This document shows, in pieces, positions 17,546 through 27,710 of a stretch of 64,000 nucleotides of DNA. Both the position numbers and the translations under genes were made by a program. Under the pieces are notes generated by a model, which was given only the letters and a program-made list of their open reading frames with translations, was not told the DNA's origin and ran no database searches. Source of the stretch: Balneola vulgaris DSM 17893 (GTDB taxonomy: Bacteria > Bacteroidota > Rhodothermia > Balneolales > Balneolaceae). The DNA lies in the NCBI RefSeq assembly GCF_000375465.1, contig NZ_AQXH01000001.1, forward strand, positions 1,077,212-1,141,211. Direction: 5' to 3'. Numbering within the stretch: position 1 is the stretch's first letter; every line of letters starts with the position of its first letter.

Positions 17546-20500
17546 ATGCATTCACAACCGTCGAACACAGCGATTAACTATTTCAAAAAAGCGCTTGATA
17601 AAGCATATGGAAAAATTCTGTTTCGTCGTCGTTTAAGCATCCTACTAATTTGTTCATCCGTAGTAGGTTTGGGATGGCTAATCCTAGGCTTCATTGAGCA
17701 ACAATTTTTTTTAGAAGCGAGTGATAAATCTCTTTACTTCGGCTTAGTAACACTCATTACGCTCATCATTGGTTATCGAAAGTATAAGGCTCTCCCCTCT
17801 TCAACTCAGAAGAATTCATTTATCACGCACTTTGCTTACAGTACCCAACTTGAGAACATCCGATATCTATTAGATCTAGAGGATAATACCCAAGCCGACC
17901 CACTTCTTGTTCAAGCAGCTATCGAACAAAACCTCTCTACTGTAAACCGGTCGGACTTTAATAACAGCTTAGAGCACTACGTTCAAGAACAACCCATAAG
18001 CCAAACCTATACTCGTGGTGCCATTGTACTTGGAGTATTAGCTTTATGTATGCTAGGGAGTATCTTTTTGATTGGCGATGGATTGAAAAGAAGTGCACTG
18101 TTTTGGAAAAATTTCGAAGCTCCCAACCCCTACAATTATTCCATATCTCCTCAGAATATAACTCTTGAACAAGGGAATGAGTTTATTGCCACCATCACTT
18201 TTGAAGGCAACCAAATTCCTGAACAGTTAAGTTTAATGGTAAAAACTGATGTTGAAAGCTCTTTTCGCCCTATCGCTATGAATGATAGAGCTAATGGGCA
18301 GTTTAACTCAGCGCCTATTAACCTCAATAACTCCTTAAGCTATTATGTAGCAATGGACGAGTTTCAATCTGAAATTTATACGGCTACAGTTCAATTACGT
18401 CCTCGCTTCCAGAATTTGACGGCTAATCAATATCCGCCTAGCTATACCCGTTTAGATTCAACGGTAGAGTCTTATCCTTTTTCAGTGTTATCATCCTATC
18501 AAGGCTCAGAAATAGTGATAGAAGGACTACTCAATAAAGATGTAGACCAGGTTCAATTACGAAATACAAAAGATGAACTGCTAAAAGAACTAGATGGTAA
18601 TTCCTTTTCTCACACTATAGCAGTAGCAGAGCCTGACACCCTCTTTTTTAAGATGAAGGATGTAGATGGGCTCACCAATAAAAATGAATTTCGATTTATC
18701 ATTGATCCACTGATTGACCAATATCCTATAGCCGAAATTATTGATCCTGCTACCGATATTGAAGTCGTAGACCCTAAAGAATTACCTTTGTTATACAAAG
18801 CGAGCGATGACTTTGACCTATCACAAGCTGAACTACACTATCAGGTTAAGAAGGCCTATGTAGAAGCTATAAACACGCAGAAGATTCCTTTAACTCGCCC
18901 AAAGAACGCTGTACTTCAAAACTATAATTGGGACCTTTCAAGCTTAAATTTAAGCCCCTTAGATGAACTCACTTTATGGATTGAAGTAACCGACAATGAT
19001 GGATACGCTGGCTACAAAACATCACGCTCTCGCACTATCACTTTAAAAGTACCCTCTGTTATTGATTACTTTGAGTCGTTGGATGAAAAAGAAGAGGATA
19101 TACAATCAGATTTAGAAGATATCAGTGAGTCGTTTCAAGAGGTAAGTGATATCTATGAAGAGTTTAAAGAAAGCTTGAAAGAAGATGCTCAAGCTAATTA
19201 TCAAGAAGAAGAACAGCTTCAGAAAGCCCAGGAGAAACAGGAAGAATTACAGAAGAAAATCGATGATTTGAACAAAGCCTTTGAGCAAATCAAAGATGAA
19301 CTGAGTGAAAACAATATGCTTTCAGAGGAAACTCAAAAGGCCTATGATGAACTCAAGAATCTTATGGAAGAAATTGATGATCCTGCTCTTCGAGAAGCTT
19401 TGGAGAAATTGAGGGAAAATCTATCCCAAATGACGCCGGATCAACTTCGTAGAGCAATGGAGGAAGTGGAGTTCAATGAAGAAGATTATAAGAAACGCCT
19501 TCAACGAACCATGGAACTCTTTAAGCGATTAAAGCTTCTAGCCGACTTAGAGAAACTTAAGAAATCGTTTGAGGATCAAGCTCGCCAAGAAAGTGAGTTG
19601 GATGACACTCAATCAGCCAATGACGATTACTTCAATAAAAGAAAAGCGGATCTAAATCAGATTGAGAAACTTCAGGAGGCTATACAAAAGTTAGGCGATT
19701 ATACCTCCAAGCAAAACGAAAGTGTGGTTAGTGATTACCAGCAAGCTACCACTAACACCTTAGATCAAGAAGTAGCTCAACCCATTCAAAAGGAAATTCA
19801 AGAGTTCGAAAATACAGAACTAAAGGATTCACCTTTCTCATATCAGGAACCCTATGATAGCTTAGCGGCTAAAACCACCGCTCTTATAGAATTACTCAAC
19901 AAAGAGGAAGAAGAAGTTAATGTAGCGGCCCTACAGTACCTTTTGTATTCGCTCCTTAATCTGTCATTAGAGCAAGAAGACTTGGTGTTGATGGCGCAAG
20001 AAGCGGAAGATCGTAGCTTGGCCTATGTAGAGTTTGCACGGGAACAACGAAATGTAGCTGATATCTTTGAAGTACTTGCCGACTCCTTATTTGAAGTATC
20101 CAAAGCCATCCCTCAATTCTCTAATCAAATCAACCAGAAAGCAATTGAGTTGAAGGGCGAATTAGATCGCTCATTAAAACAAATGGCTGAACGAAATCAA
20201 CGAAATTCATCGGTAGCCTCTAGGCAAGCGTATGCTGGAATTAATGAAATAGCTACACTGATTGCGCAACTGCTTGAACAATTGCAGAATCAGCAAAATG
20301 GAGGGGAAGGCTCAGGATCTGGTTCACCCCAAAATATGCAACAATTGCTGGAACAGATGGGTGAAATGAAAGGGAATCAGCAACAACTAAATCAGCAGAT
20401 TCAAGACCTCATCAATGATATTCAAGGTGATCGATTATCAAACGAGCAGATGGATCGCTTAGACCAAATAGCTCGTCAGCAGAATGAAATCCGAAAGCAG

Positions 20501-20899
20501 TTACAGCAAATGCTTCAACAAGGCGACTTACAGGGCGACAAAATTGGAAGTGATTTACAGCGCATGATTGAAGAAATGGAAGACACGATCAATGATTTAA
20601 GAGGAGGTGCGGCCGATCCAACTCTTGTGAAGCGACAGCAGAATATCCTTAACAAAATGCTTGAATCCGAAAAAGCGTTGCAAGAACGTGAAGAGGAAGA
20701 CGACGAACGCGAGGGAACCAACCCTACCAACCTCCAACGTGCAACTCCCCCCGAAATGACCTTAGAGGAACTGGAGAAGCAAATTCGATCTCGCTTAAAC
20801 GATCCGAACTTCACAAAGTACGCACCCGATTATCAACGACTTATCGAGCGATATTTTGAATTATTGAAGAAACTGCGAGACCAAAATATTCAATTCTAA
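17546..20899 (+). CDS. DUF4175 family large coiled-coil membrane protein
   Basis: An 1117-residue protein with membrane helices near 28-48, 60-78 and 157-177. A long extracytoplasmic part with Ig-like beta segments (about 180-500) follows. Then comes a very Glu/Lys/Gln-rich coiled-coil region (about 505-720), more helical segments, a Gly/Ser/Gln/Asn-rich linker (QNGGEGSGSGSPQNM) and a further Gln-rich coiled coil. This matches the DUF4175 proteins of Bacteroidota, whose function is not established. They are often encoded near Bat/VWA aerotolerance genes. A BatA-like gene lies convergent at 21661-22686, which fits. Confidence 0.75.
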   Translation: MHSQPSNTAINYFKKALDKAYGKILFRRRLSILLICSSVVGLGWLILGFIEQQFFLEASDKSLYFGLVTLITLIIGYRKYKALPSSTQKNSFITHFAYSTQLENIRYLLDLEDNTQADPLLVQAAIEQNLSTVNRSDFNNSLEHYVQEQPISQTYTRGAIVLGVLALCMLGSIFLIGDGLKRSALFWKNFEAPNPYNYSISPQNITLEQGNEFIATITFEGNQIPEQLSLMVKTDVESSFRPIAMNDRANGQFNSAPINLNNSLSYYVAMDEFQSEIYTATVQLRPRFQNLTANQYPPSYTRLDSTVESYPFSVLSSYQGSEIVIEGLLNKDVDQVQLRNTKDELLKELDGNSFSHTIAVAEPDTLFFKMKDVDGLTNKNEFRFIIDPLIDQYPIAEIIDPATDIEVVDPKELPLLYKASDDFDLSQAELHYQVKKAYVEAINTQKIPLTRPKNAVLQNYNWDLSSLNLSPLDELTLWIEVTDNDGYAGYKTSRSRTITLKVPSVIDYFESLDEKEEDIQSDLEDISESFQEVSDIYEEFKESLKEDAQANYQEEEQLQKAQEKQEELQKKIDDLNKAFEQIKDELSENNMLSEETQKAYDELKNLMEEIDDPALREALEKLRENLSQMTPDQLRRAMEEVEFNEEDYKKRLQRTMELFKRLKLLADLEKLKKSFEDQARQESELDDTQSANDDYFNKRKADLNQIEKLQEAIQKLGDYTSKQNESVVSDYQQATTNTLDQEVAQPIQKEIQEFENTELKDSPFSYQEPYDSLAAKTTALIELLNKEEEEVNVAALQYLLYSLLNLSLEQEDLVLMAQEAEDRSLAYVEFAREQRNVADIFEVLADSLFEVSKAIPQFSNQINQKAIELKGELDRSLKQMAERNQRNSSVASRQAYAGINEIATLIAQLLEQLQNQQNGGEGSGSGSPQNMQQLLEQMGEMKGNQQQLNQQIQDLINDIQGDRLSNEQMDRLDQIARQQNEIRKQLQQMLQQGDLQGDKIGSDLQRMIEEMEDTINDLRGGAADPTLVKRQQNILNKMLESEKALQEREEEDDEREGTNPTNLQRATPPEMTLEELEKQIRSRLNDPNFTKYAPDYQRLIERYFELLKKLRDQNIQF

Positions 20900-20921
20900 A
20901 TTGATCAGTAGCCGTGAAAAG

Positions 20922-21668
20922 CTACACGGTTCTATTGAATTCAATTACCTTTTTATAAGCATATAAAACGGCTTCGGTTGCTTCAAATGGCGCAACTTCA
21001 GCTACATGCTTAGCCACTTCTTTAGCATTGGATGGAGCAAAGGCTTTACCAACAATTTTCAATGCCGGTACATCGCCCCCCGTATCCCCAATGTAAGCAG
21101 TCTCTTGTAAGCCTAATCCCAACTGCTTGCACAACATTTTAATGCCCTCGCCTTTATTTGTGGCTTTCGAGATCACATTAATCGATACATCGGTATAATG
21201 TACTTCTAGATTAGGGTATTTTTCTTGAACAAAGCTTTCCACTAATGGCAGCATGGCTTCAATCTTCTTAGGGTCTGGATTGATTAATCCTGCATCCGTG
21301 TGCTTAGCAAATTCAGGAATGGTCTCATCAAACTTAGAAACACACTCCTTTTGAAGGAACTCTTTAACGGATTGGATGTCTGCAAGGCGCTTTTTCGTAA
21401 ATAAAGAATGCCAAGTTAAGGAATTCGACTGCGCATCATACATCCCTCCACCACTTTCAAACAAAAACGGCAATCTCATCCCCATCCATTGATGAATGGC
21501 TTCAGCATAAGGCAATGGGCGTCCCGTACAAATGGTGATAGGAGGAACGGTCGGATCAGATTGGCTGAGCTCATTGAGGGCTCTTATCTCATTGAGTGCA
21601 TCCCAATTAGGAAGTTCAAAGGGTATACTCATGCAGCCATCTAAATCAGTAATAAATAATTTAATCAT
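20922..21668 (-). CDS. HAD-superfamily (type IIB) sugar-phosphatase-like hydrolase
   Basis: The product MIKLFITDLDGCMS starts at the ATG at 21668, which overlaps the upstream VWA gene's stop in ATGATTAA. A longer frame to 21710 would run far into that gene. The 248-residue protein has HAD motif I DLDGCMS (nucleophile Asp), a motif II ICTGRP, a Lys in the cap/core boundary and motif IV GDTGGDVPAL. This is typical of Cof/sucrose-phosphate or mannosyl-phosphoglycerate phosphatase-like enzymes. The substrate is not determinable. Coupling to a BatA-like gene is probably genomic convenience. Confidence 0.75.
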   Translation of the reverse strand: MIKLFITDLDGCMSIPFELPNWDALNEIRALNELSQSDPTVPPITICTGRPLPYAEAIHQWMGMRLPFLFESGGGMYDAQSNSLTWHSLFTKKRLADIQSVKEFLQKECVSKFDETIPEFAKHTDAGLINPDPKKIEAMLPLVESFVQEKYPNLEVHYTDVSINVISKATNKGEGIKMLCKQLGLGLQETAYIGDTGGDVPALKIVGKAFAPSNAKEVAKHVAEVAPFEATEAVLYAYKKVIEFNRTV

Positions 21669-22686
21669 GCCCGTTTTTTCGGTAAGTAGGAATGATGTAA
21701 GAAACGGCAAAACAACAGAGCGCTAAGGCCGCCATCCATTGGTACTGATTTTTATAGTCGGCATACTCCTGGCTTGAAAACTCTCCCTTTTCCAGTTCAT
21801 CCACTCGTGCCAAAAAAGCATCAATGCCATCATTCCCGCGTTCAATTGCGTAATAAGTACCGTTCGAACGATTCGCAATCTGACGTAACACATCGCTTTG
21901 AAGTGAAGTCGTTACAATTTTACCTTCTCGATCTCTTTTATACCCAATCAGCTTCCCTGTACTGTTTTCATACAATGGAATGGTTGTTCCTTCATTCGTC
22001 CCGATGCCTAAAGTGTAAACTAAGATGTTGTTATCAATCAATTGCTCTAAAGACTCATCAAAAGCCTGACCGTGGTCTTCCCCATCTGAGATGATTAATA
22101 ACACCTTGGCTGCTTCTTCGGTATTCTCTTCTAACGACTGAAATGCCGTGAGTGCCGTTTCCATAGCCGAGTTGAAATCAGTAGCTGAACTAGGCATTTG
22201 GTCGGTATCCGCAATCTCAAGGAAGAGTTTTAAGGCTGAGTAGTCTAAGGTCATTGGACTTTGAAGATAGGCTTCACCTGTAAAAACCACGAGTCCTACC
22301 CGGTCGCCTTTCAAGCGTTCAATCAACCTGCCAATTTCAAACTTGGCTTTCTCCAACCTACTAGGGCGCACATCCTCAGCATTCATACTGGCCGATAGAT
22401 CTAATGCGATTAACATATCCACCCCTTGTCGTTTTACTTCACGTACTTCGGTACCAATTTTTGGTCCTGCCATAGCAAGTACTAAAAAAGCAAAACCGAC
22501 GATAAAAAAGGTATTTTTAAGTGGATCAGACGGCTTCCAATAGCCTAAACGTAGCTTATTGAATAATTCCTCGTTGAAGAAACGTGCTCTCTTTTTCTCT
22601 AATGCACGTAGGCGCAACCAGATTCCTACAACGAATACAGGGATCAATAATAAAAGCCATAAATAATGGGGAGATTGCCAGATCAT
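21661..22686 (-). CDS. BatA-like von Willebrand factor A membrane protein
   Basis: A 341-residue protein with two N-terminal membrane helices (about 6-24 and 58-74), a VWA domain, and a C-terminal helix (about 313-332). The MIDAS metal site is complete: DLSAS (96-100), a Thr in PMTLDYS and an Asp in ISDGED. BatA proteins of Bacteroidota form membrane complexes linked to stress tolerance and are usually accompanied by a MoxR ATPase and other Bat genes. None of those is in this window, so this may be an isolated member. It overlaps the HAD gene by 8 nt. Confidence 0.8.
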   Translation of the reverse strand: MIWQSPHYLWLLLLIPVFVVGIWLRLRALEKKRARFFNEELFNKLRLGYWKPSDPLKNTFFIVGFAFLVLAMAGPKIGTEVREVKRQGVDMLIALDLSASMNAEDVRPSRLEKAKFEIGRLIERLKGDRVGLVVFTGEAYLQSPMTLDYSALKLFLEIADTDQMPSSATDFNSAMETALTAFQSLEENTEEAAKVLLIISDGEDHGQAFDESLEQLIDNNILVYTLGIGTNEGTTIPLYENSTGKLIGYKRDREGKIVTTSLQSDVLRQIANRSNGTYYAIERGNDGIDAFLARVDELEKGEFSSQEYADYKNQYQWMAALALCCFAVSYIIPTYRKNGHD

Positions 22687-22798
22687 AATGTGGTTTCAGC
22701 TGTAGATTAATGCTTCATCGGGATGTTAGTATTCTATTTATCGCAACGCAACACTGCAGGGATAAACTTACATCAATTAATGTTAACTAAGAAGGCAT

Positions 22799-24082
22799 TC
22801 ACTCAATAAGCACCACTTGAACATCCATCCAGTTTTTGCCCGTAGCACCTACCTGTATGTGCGTATTTAATGCTTTGTGGAAGTGATAGGAATCGTTGTT
22901 TTGAAGATAACGCTCTGGCTCAATCTTTTTCTTTCGAGCCTCCAAAATGGTAAAGCTATTAATGATAGCACCCGATACCTCCGTTGGTCCGTCAATGCCA
23001 TCAGTATCCATGCTTAACAATGAAATTGCATGTTGACCTTCCACCGAAAGTGCCGCCATTAATGCCAATTCTTGATTCCGCCCACCTTTACCATCACCTT
23101 TCACCTTCACGGTACATTCGCCATTAAATATGAGTGCGACCGGTTTTTTCAAAAGATCGTTACCGCTCAAAACCTGAATTGCTCTGCTACATATTTTTTT
23201 AGACACCGCCATCACTGATCCTTCATACGGTTCGCTATTTACCCAAGTAGTATAACCCTGCTTTTTTAGGAATTGAGTGATGCTAGCAATACTCATATCC
23301 CTCTCGTTGATGAGATGAACCGTGTTCATAAACCTAAACGCGTTCATAATCTTCGGGTTCTCCGGGATAATCCCTTCCACTCCACAAATCAGATGCTCTT
23401 GAATACAAACGGGTACCTCTTCCCAAATCTCATGTTGCTTCAGCAACTGAATGGCATCTATATAACTAGTAGTATCAACTATGGTTGGGCCACTGCCTAT
23501 GGTAGAGTGATCATGATCAGGCACATCAGAATCAAGAATAGTGGTAATGTATGCACCTTGAAAAACCTCGAGTAACTTTCCCCCTTTCACATCACACACG
23601 TGCTTACGAACGGTATTCATTTCATGAATATTCATCCCTGATTGTAAGAGCAAGGCATACAGTTTTTGAATCTCTTCAAGTTCGATTCCAAACGGAGGAA
23701 TCGTGAACATGGATGAGGCGCCACCGGTTACACAAACCACAAGGTGTTCATGAGGAGCTACTTCTTTCACAAACTGTTGTACCTCATATGAGGCCGCCAC
23801 CGTCTCATCATTGGGATATGGGTGAGCACCTTGGAAGCATTGAATGTTTGGACCGATCATTCCGTCCTTATGTCCAATCACCAATCCATCTATAATCTGC
23901 TTTGGATAAGCCTGATAGATACTTTGAACTAAAGCCTCAGCTGCCTTACCAACACCCACTATTTTAAAAGTCGAATACTTCTCCAATCCCAAAGTTGTAG
24001 GATCAAAATCCACATTGCTATCTGCAATTAGGTCTGCGGTTTGGCTAAGAATTTTATGTTGCTTGGAGAGAGTTTCCTTCAT
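22799..24082 (-). CDS. glycerate 2-kinase (DUF4147/MOFRL family)
   Basis: It phosphorylates D-glycerate to 2-phosphoglycerate with ATP in the cytoplasm. The N-terminal DUF4147 domain contains the glycine-rich segments VGVGKAAEAL and VTGGASSMF. The C-terminal MOFRL domain has GGRNQELALMAAL and MDTDGIDGPTEVSGA, all family signatures. The ATG at 24082 (MKETLSKQH) is preferred over a TTG ten codons earlier. The start still overlaps the upstream membrane-protein gene by 29 nt. About 427 residues is normal length. It lies downstream of the exosortase pair, possibly in the same transcript. Confidence 0.85.
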   Translation of the reverse strand: MKETLSKQHKILSQTADLIADSNVDFDPTTLGLEKYSTFKIVGVGKAAEALVQSIYQAYPKQIIDGLVIGHKDGMIGPNIQCFQGAHPYPNDETVAASYEVQQFVKEVAPHEHLVVCVTGGASSMFTIPPFGIELEEIQKLYALLLQSGMNIHEMNTVRKHVCDVKGGKLLEVFQGAYITTILDSDVPDHDHSTIGSGPTIVDTTSYIDAIQLLKQHEIWEEVPVCIQEHLICGVEGIIPENPKIMNAFRFMNTVHLINERDMSIASITQFLKKQGYTTWVNSEPYEGSVMAVSKKICSRAIQVLSGNDLLKKPVALIFNGECTVKVKGDGKGGRNQELALMAALSVEGQHAISLLSMDTDGIDGPTEVSGAIINSFTILEARKKKIEPERYLQNNDSYHFHKALNTHIQVGATGKNWMDVQVVLIE

Positions 24083-24551
24083 GCTGATCGGTAGTGCGCT
24101 GTTTCTTTTCAATAAAGGCTAAAACTACCATAAAAAGAGAAGAAAGTGGAAGAAAATATATACTCGACATATCAGCAATTTGGAGGGCCATGGGATGCCC
24201 TTGCACTCCGAAATAAAAGGCACTTGCAATGATTACCCCAAAGAATATCTGTACCGCAGATTCTATGAAATAAAACTTTCTTGTCGCATCAATGAGTATC
24301 AACCCAATCACTCCAATAAAGAAATTCATCCCAAAAGGTACACGGGCTTTGGCGCGTTCACCGTTGGTGGTGTTTATTACGGTTATCCCTCTATTTCCCT
24401 GTTCATATACCGAAATAGGTTGTTTTATCACTTCTAAGGAATTCTTTGTAATGAATGTCATGGTCGTTTCTCTTACAGGAATGAGCACGGTAAAATACAG
24501 AGCTACAAAGGCAATGAGCTTAAGTAATTTGAATAACCAGCGTTTAAGCAT
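24054..24551 (-). CDS. exosortase-associated membrane protein
   Basis: A protein of about 165 residues with hydrophobic segments near 10-30, 80-97, 100-120 and 130-150. A polar extracytoplasmic stretch of about 50 residues (IKQPISVYEQGNRGITVINT and following) lies between the first two. The start at 24551 overlaps the exosortase stop as ATGCTTAA, the 8-nt coupling seen elsewhere in this window, so the two proteins are very likely partners. Small uncharacterised membrane proteins accompany several Bacteroidota exosortases. I do not recognise a more specific family. Confidence 0.6.
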   Translation of the reverse strand: MLKRWLFKLLKLIAFVALYFTVLIPVRETTMTFITKNSLEVIKQPISVYEQGNRGITVINTTNGERAKARVPFGMNFFIGVIGLILIDATRKFYFIESAVQIFFGVIIASAFYFGVQGHPMALQIADMSSIYFLPLSSLFMVVLAFIEKKQRTTDQHEGNSLQAT

Positions 24552-25050
24552 TTTTAAATGCCTGCTCATTGAAATTCACCCAAATCATCCATAATCCAAA
24601 AATGATAAAATAGAATATGGCCGTTGTAGTGTAATCGTGAAAGAAATCAAAAACTTGAGGCCACTCTTCCTGAGTGATAACCAAAACGGTTATGCGAACT
24701 ATATTTGAAACATAGATGGCTAAAACACCCAGTATTACATAACTCAGTTTTTTAATCGCATCACCAGGGAAGGCCACCATAAACCCTAGGAATAATCCCA
24801 TTGGAGCTATTCCGTTACATCCATCTACAATTTCAACACCGGGGGTACCAAAAATACCCACTACTCTATTATAGCTGATGATATCATAACCAAACGACTG
24901 AAGGAGTCCTTTACTTATGCCGATTACATTCAACGAAAGCCATTCATCTAACCGACCATCAGGCAGTAGCCATAGCTCATAGATGATGTACCATATAATA
25001 AAAAAGCCGACCGCTTTTAAGATGAATAAAGTTAGTGGTGAAAGCTTCAT
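24544..25050 (-). CDS. exosortase (transpeptidase-like membrane protease)
   Basis: A 168-residue membrane protein with about five helices. It has the exosortase triad in order: Cys78 in VDGCNGIAPM, Arg119 in SNIVRI and His138 in FFHDYTTT. Exosortases cleave and probably anchor proteins with short C-terminal sorting tails, and are tightly linked to exopolysaccharide production. This is one of the short Bacteroidota-type versions (XrtF/X/Y-like); the subtype is not certain. It is divergent from a Wza-like export gene 61 nt away. No obvious sorted substrate was seen in the window. Confidence 0.82.
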   Translation of the reverse strand: MKLSPLTLFILKAVGFFIIWYIIYELWLLPDGRLDEWLSLNVIGISKGLLQSFGYDIISYNRVVGIFGTPGVEIVDGCNGIAPMGLFLGFMVAFPGDAIKKLSYVILGVLAIYVSNIVRITVLVITQEEWPQVFDFFHDYTTTAIFYFIIFGLWMIWVNFNEQAFKNA

Positions 25051-25111
25051 AAATACTCAATTTTAAAAAATAACTTACCTATAATAACAGTTTATTATTC
25101 AAAGGAAAATC

Positions 25112-27514
25112 ATGTATTTTTTAGGCTTTGGAAAAACTAGGACTCATTTAATGATCAGAACACTCGCACTATTATTTTTCACAATCATATTTTCATTTAC
25201 TCTATTAGCTCAGGATATATCTAGCATAGATTTCAAGAATTTAAAAGCCGATGATTTAAGTGATCAGCAGATACAGCAGATCTATGAACGTGCGCAAACT
25301 CAAGGCTTATCTATTCAAGAAGTAGAAGCTATGGCAATGGCTCGTGGTATGTCGTCGGTGGAAGTAGCTAAGCTACGAGCTCGATTTTTGGGGCTCCAAT
25401 CAGGCATTAATGCGCCTTCCACGGAATTAAACCAAAGCGAAGACCGACTTCGAGATACCGACGACGATACTCTCATACAACGTGATAGTACCGACCTTTC
25501 CGACCCAAATTCGAATAAAATCTTTGGTTCAGACCTGTTTAATAATAGTCGATTGACCTTTGAGCCATCTCAAAACATTCCGACTCCAAAAAATTATGTA
25601 TTAGGCGCAGGAGATGAACTCATTATTGATATCTATGGGGCTGCTCAAAACAACTATGCGCTTACCATATCTCCAGAAGGCACCATTTACATCCCAAGCA
25701 TTGGACCTATTGCTCTGAGTGGGTTGAGTATTGAAGAGGCTTCGAATGTGATAAAATCACGTTTATCCTCTATCTATTCCGGATTAAAAGGATCGAAAAA
25801 AGATACCTATGCTCAAATCAGTTTAGGAAAAGTTCGCACCATTAAAGTGCATATGGTAGGAAACCTCCAAGTACCAGGCACTTATAGCATTTCCTCCCTT
25901 TCTACCGTGTTTAACGCCCTATATGCTGCGGGTGGACCTTCAAAAAACGGGACTTATAGAAGTATAAAAGTAATTCGAGGCGGTAAAGTAATTCAAGAAG
26001 TGGATCTTTACGACTTTCTCGTGGATGGAAATCAAACGTCTAATATTGTTCTTCAAGATCAGGATATCGTCAAAGTGGATCCCTATGTATATAGAGTGGC
26101 ACTAAATGGTGAAACTAAACGAACAGGTTTATTCGAAACACTGCCTGATGAGACATTTGCAGACCTATTGTCTTTTGCCGGAGGATTTGGCCAACAAGCC
26201 TATACACAGCGAATCAAAATCCGAAGAAACACTCCTACGGAACGAAGTATCATTGAGCTTGAATACCCAAATGAAGCCGATACTCCACTTAAGACCGGGG
26301 ATCAAGTTACGGTTGGTGAAATCCTAGAGCGTTACAGTAACCGTGTTGAAATCCAAGGTGCGGTGTACCGTGAAGGGGAATACCAACTAGAAGAAAACCC
26401 AACTTTATACACTCTTATTCAAAACGCAGATGGTTTGATGGGTGACGCATATATGGAGCGTGCCATCGTGTATAGAACGCGCAACGATCTTACCGTTGAA
26501 AGTATCCCAGTTAACCTCAGTAAGTTGATGAATGAACCAGAAGCTTATGATATTGACCTTCAGAAAGATGACATCGTAAATATCGCCTCCATCTTTGACC
26601 TCAGAGAAGAAGAGACTATTACCATTTCTGGTGAAGTAAACGAAACCGGTACCTTCCCCTTCATCAAAAATATGACTTTAAAAGATCTCATCTTCCAAGC
26701 AAAAGGATTTACAGAAGGGGCTGCCAATTATAATATCGAAGTCGCACGACGTATTCTTGACGATGGATCTGGACAAGTACGTAATGAGCTTGCTGAAATC
26801 TTTATTATTGAAGTAAGAGAAGGACTTATTCTCTCCTCTTCCAATCCTGAATTTAGTTTACAGCCTTATGATCAGGTATTTGTGCGTAGCTCACCTACCT
26901 ATGTAAAACAACAAAGTGCAACCATTCTTGGTGAAGTAGTATTCCCAGGTTCATACGCTCTTAAAAATAGAGAATATCGTGTATCTGATTTGATTGAAAG
27001 CAGTGGTGGGATCACTGAATTTGGGTATATCCCTGGAGCTACCCTAAACCGACCTCGAGTGAATGATAGTACATCAGTAGTGGCAATTCGCTTAGAAGAG
27101 ATTTTAGCCAATCCAGATGGCGAACAAGATCTCCTTCTACAACCAGGAGATATTTTACGTATCCCTAAAAAGCTTGAAACTGTCTTAGTGGATGGAGAGG
27201 TACTCTTCCCTTCTAACATTCGATTCGACGACAATAAATCATTTAGAAGCTATATCAACTCTGCAGGTGGAGTATCAGATTCTGCAAATACGAAGAAATC
27301 ATACATTGTGTATGCCAATGGTGAAGTAAAGCGTATGAGGAAGTTTTTGTTCTTCAAAAAATATCCTAATGTAGAGCCGGGTAGTAAAATCATCGTTCCT
27401 AAAAAACCTGTGGTTGATAAGATGACGACTGGTGAACGAGTCGCTATTTACTCAACCATTGTTTCACTAGCAGCTATTGTAACCAACACGATTTTCCAAA
27501 TTAGGCGAAATTGA
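25112..27514 (+). CDS. Wza-like outer-membrane polysaccharide export protein (first copy)
   Basis: An 800-residue SLBB-family protein. AAAGGAAAA at 25101-25109 supports the ATG at 25112; an internal Met14 would give a more compact signal peptide ending near LLAQ. After a short helical repeat region (about 38-85) comes the Poly_export domain (AGDELIIDIYGAAQNNYAL). Several SLBB-type domains follow (for example MVGNLQVPGTYS, INGAVYREG-like and ILGEVVFPGSYA segments). A C-terminal hydrophobic helix lies near 775-795. It is expected to form the outer-membrane channel for a surface polysaccharide. A paralogue lies at 56171-58627. Confidence 0.85.
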   Translation: MYFLGFGKTRTHLMIRTLALLFFTIIFSFTLLAQDISSIDFKNLKADDLSDQQIQQIYERAQTQGLSIQEVEAMAMARGMSSVEVAKLRARFLGLQSGINAPSTELNQSEDRLRDTDDDTLIQRDSTDLSDPNSNKIFGSDLFNNSRLTFEPSQNIPTPKNYVLGAGDELIIDIYGAAQNNYALTISPEGTIYIPSIGPIALSGLSIEEASNVIKSRLSSIYSGLKGSKKDTYAQISLGKVRTIKVHMVGNLQVPGTYSISSLSTVFNALYAAGGPSKNGTYRSIKVIRGGKVIQEVDLYDFLVDGNQTSNIVLQDQDIVKVDPYVYRVALNGETKRTGLFETLPDETFADLLSFAGGFGQQAYTQRIKIRRNTPTERSIIELEYPNEADTPLKTGDQVTVGEILERYSNRVEIQGAVYREGEYQLEENPTLYTLIQNADGLMGDAYMERAIVYRTRNDLTVESIPVNLSKLMNEPEAYDIDLQKDDIVNIASIFDLREEETITISGEVNETGTFPFIKNMTLKDLIFQAKGFTEGAANYNIEVARRILDDGSGQVRNELAEIFIIEVREGLILSSSNPEFSLQPYDQVFVRSSPTYVKQQSATILGEVVFPGSYALKNREYRVSDLIESSGGITEFGYIPGATLNRPRVNDSTSVVAIRLEEILANPDGEQDLLLQPGDILRIPKKLETVLVDGEVLFPSNIRFDDNKSFRSYINSAGGVSDSANTKKSYIVYANGEVKRMRKFLFFKKYPNVEPGSKIIVPKKPVVDKMTTGERVAIYSTIVSLAAIVTNTIFQIRRN

Positions 27515-27533
27515 TTTATTGACTCTAAGCTAA

Positions 27534-27563
27534 TTGGTCCGACGGTTTAGCCGTCGGCACCAA
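27534..27563 (+). repeat. strong hairpin after the first wza-like gene
   Basis: TTGGT-CCGACGG pairs with CCGTCGG-(C)-ACCAA around loop TTTAG: 12 bp with one bulged base. It starts 20 nt after the stop codon. No T-run follows, so it may be a transcript-end stabiliser or a repeat rather than a classical terminator. Confidence 0.6.
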
Positions 27564-27710
27564 TGGTAAAAGCCCCTGGCATTTGTTATCCTTGGTCTTA
27601 GTAGCATTAAACAACCTCTTCCTCGTATCTATGGCCATCCTTCGATACAAGACTAGGTCATCCTTGTAGATGTTAGGTAATTCGATGACGTCTTTGATGG
27701 GTATTTGGGT

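Noticed and set aside
20900-20945. Hairpin between the DUF4175 and HAD genes
   Set aside because: Only competing 5-bp stems (CCGTG/CACGG or GTAGC/GCTAC) and no T-run; too weak to call a terminator.
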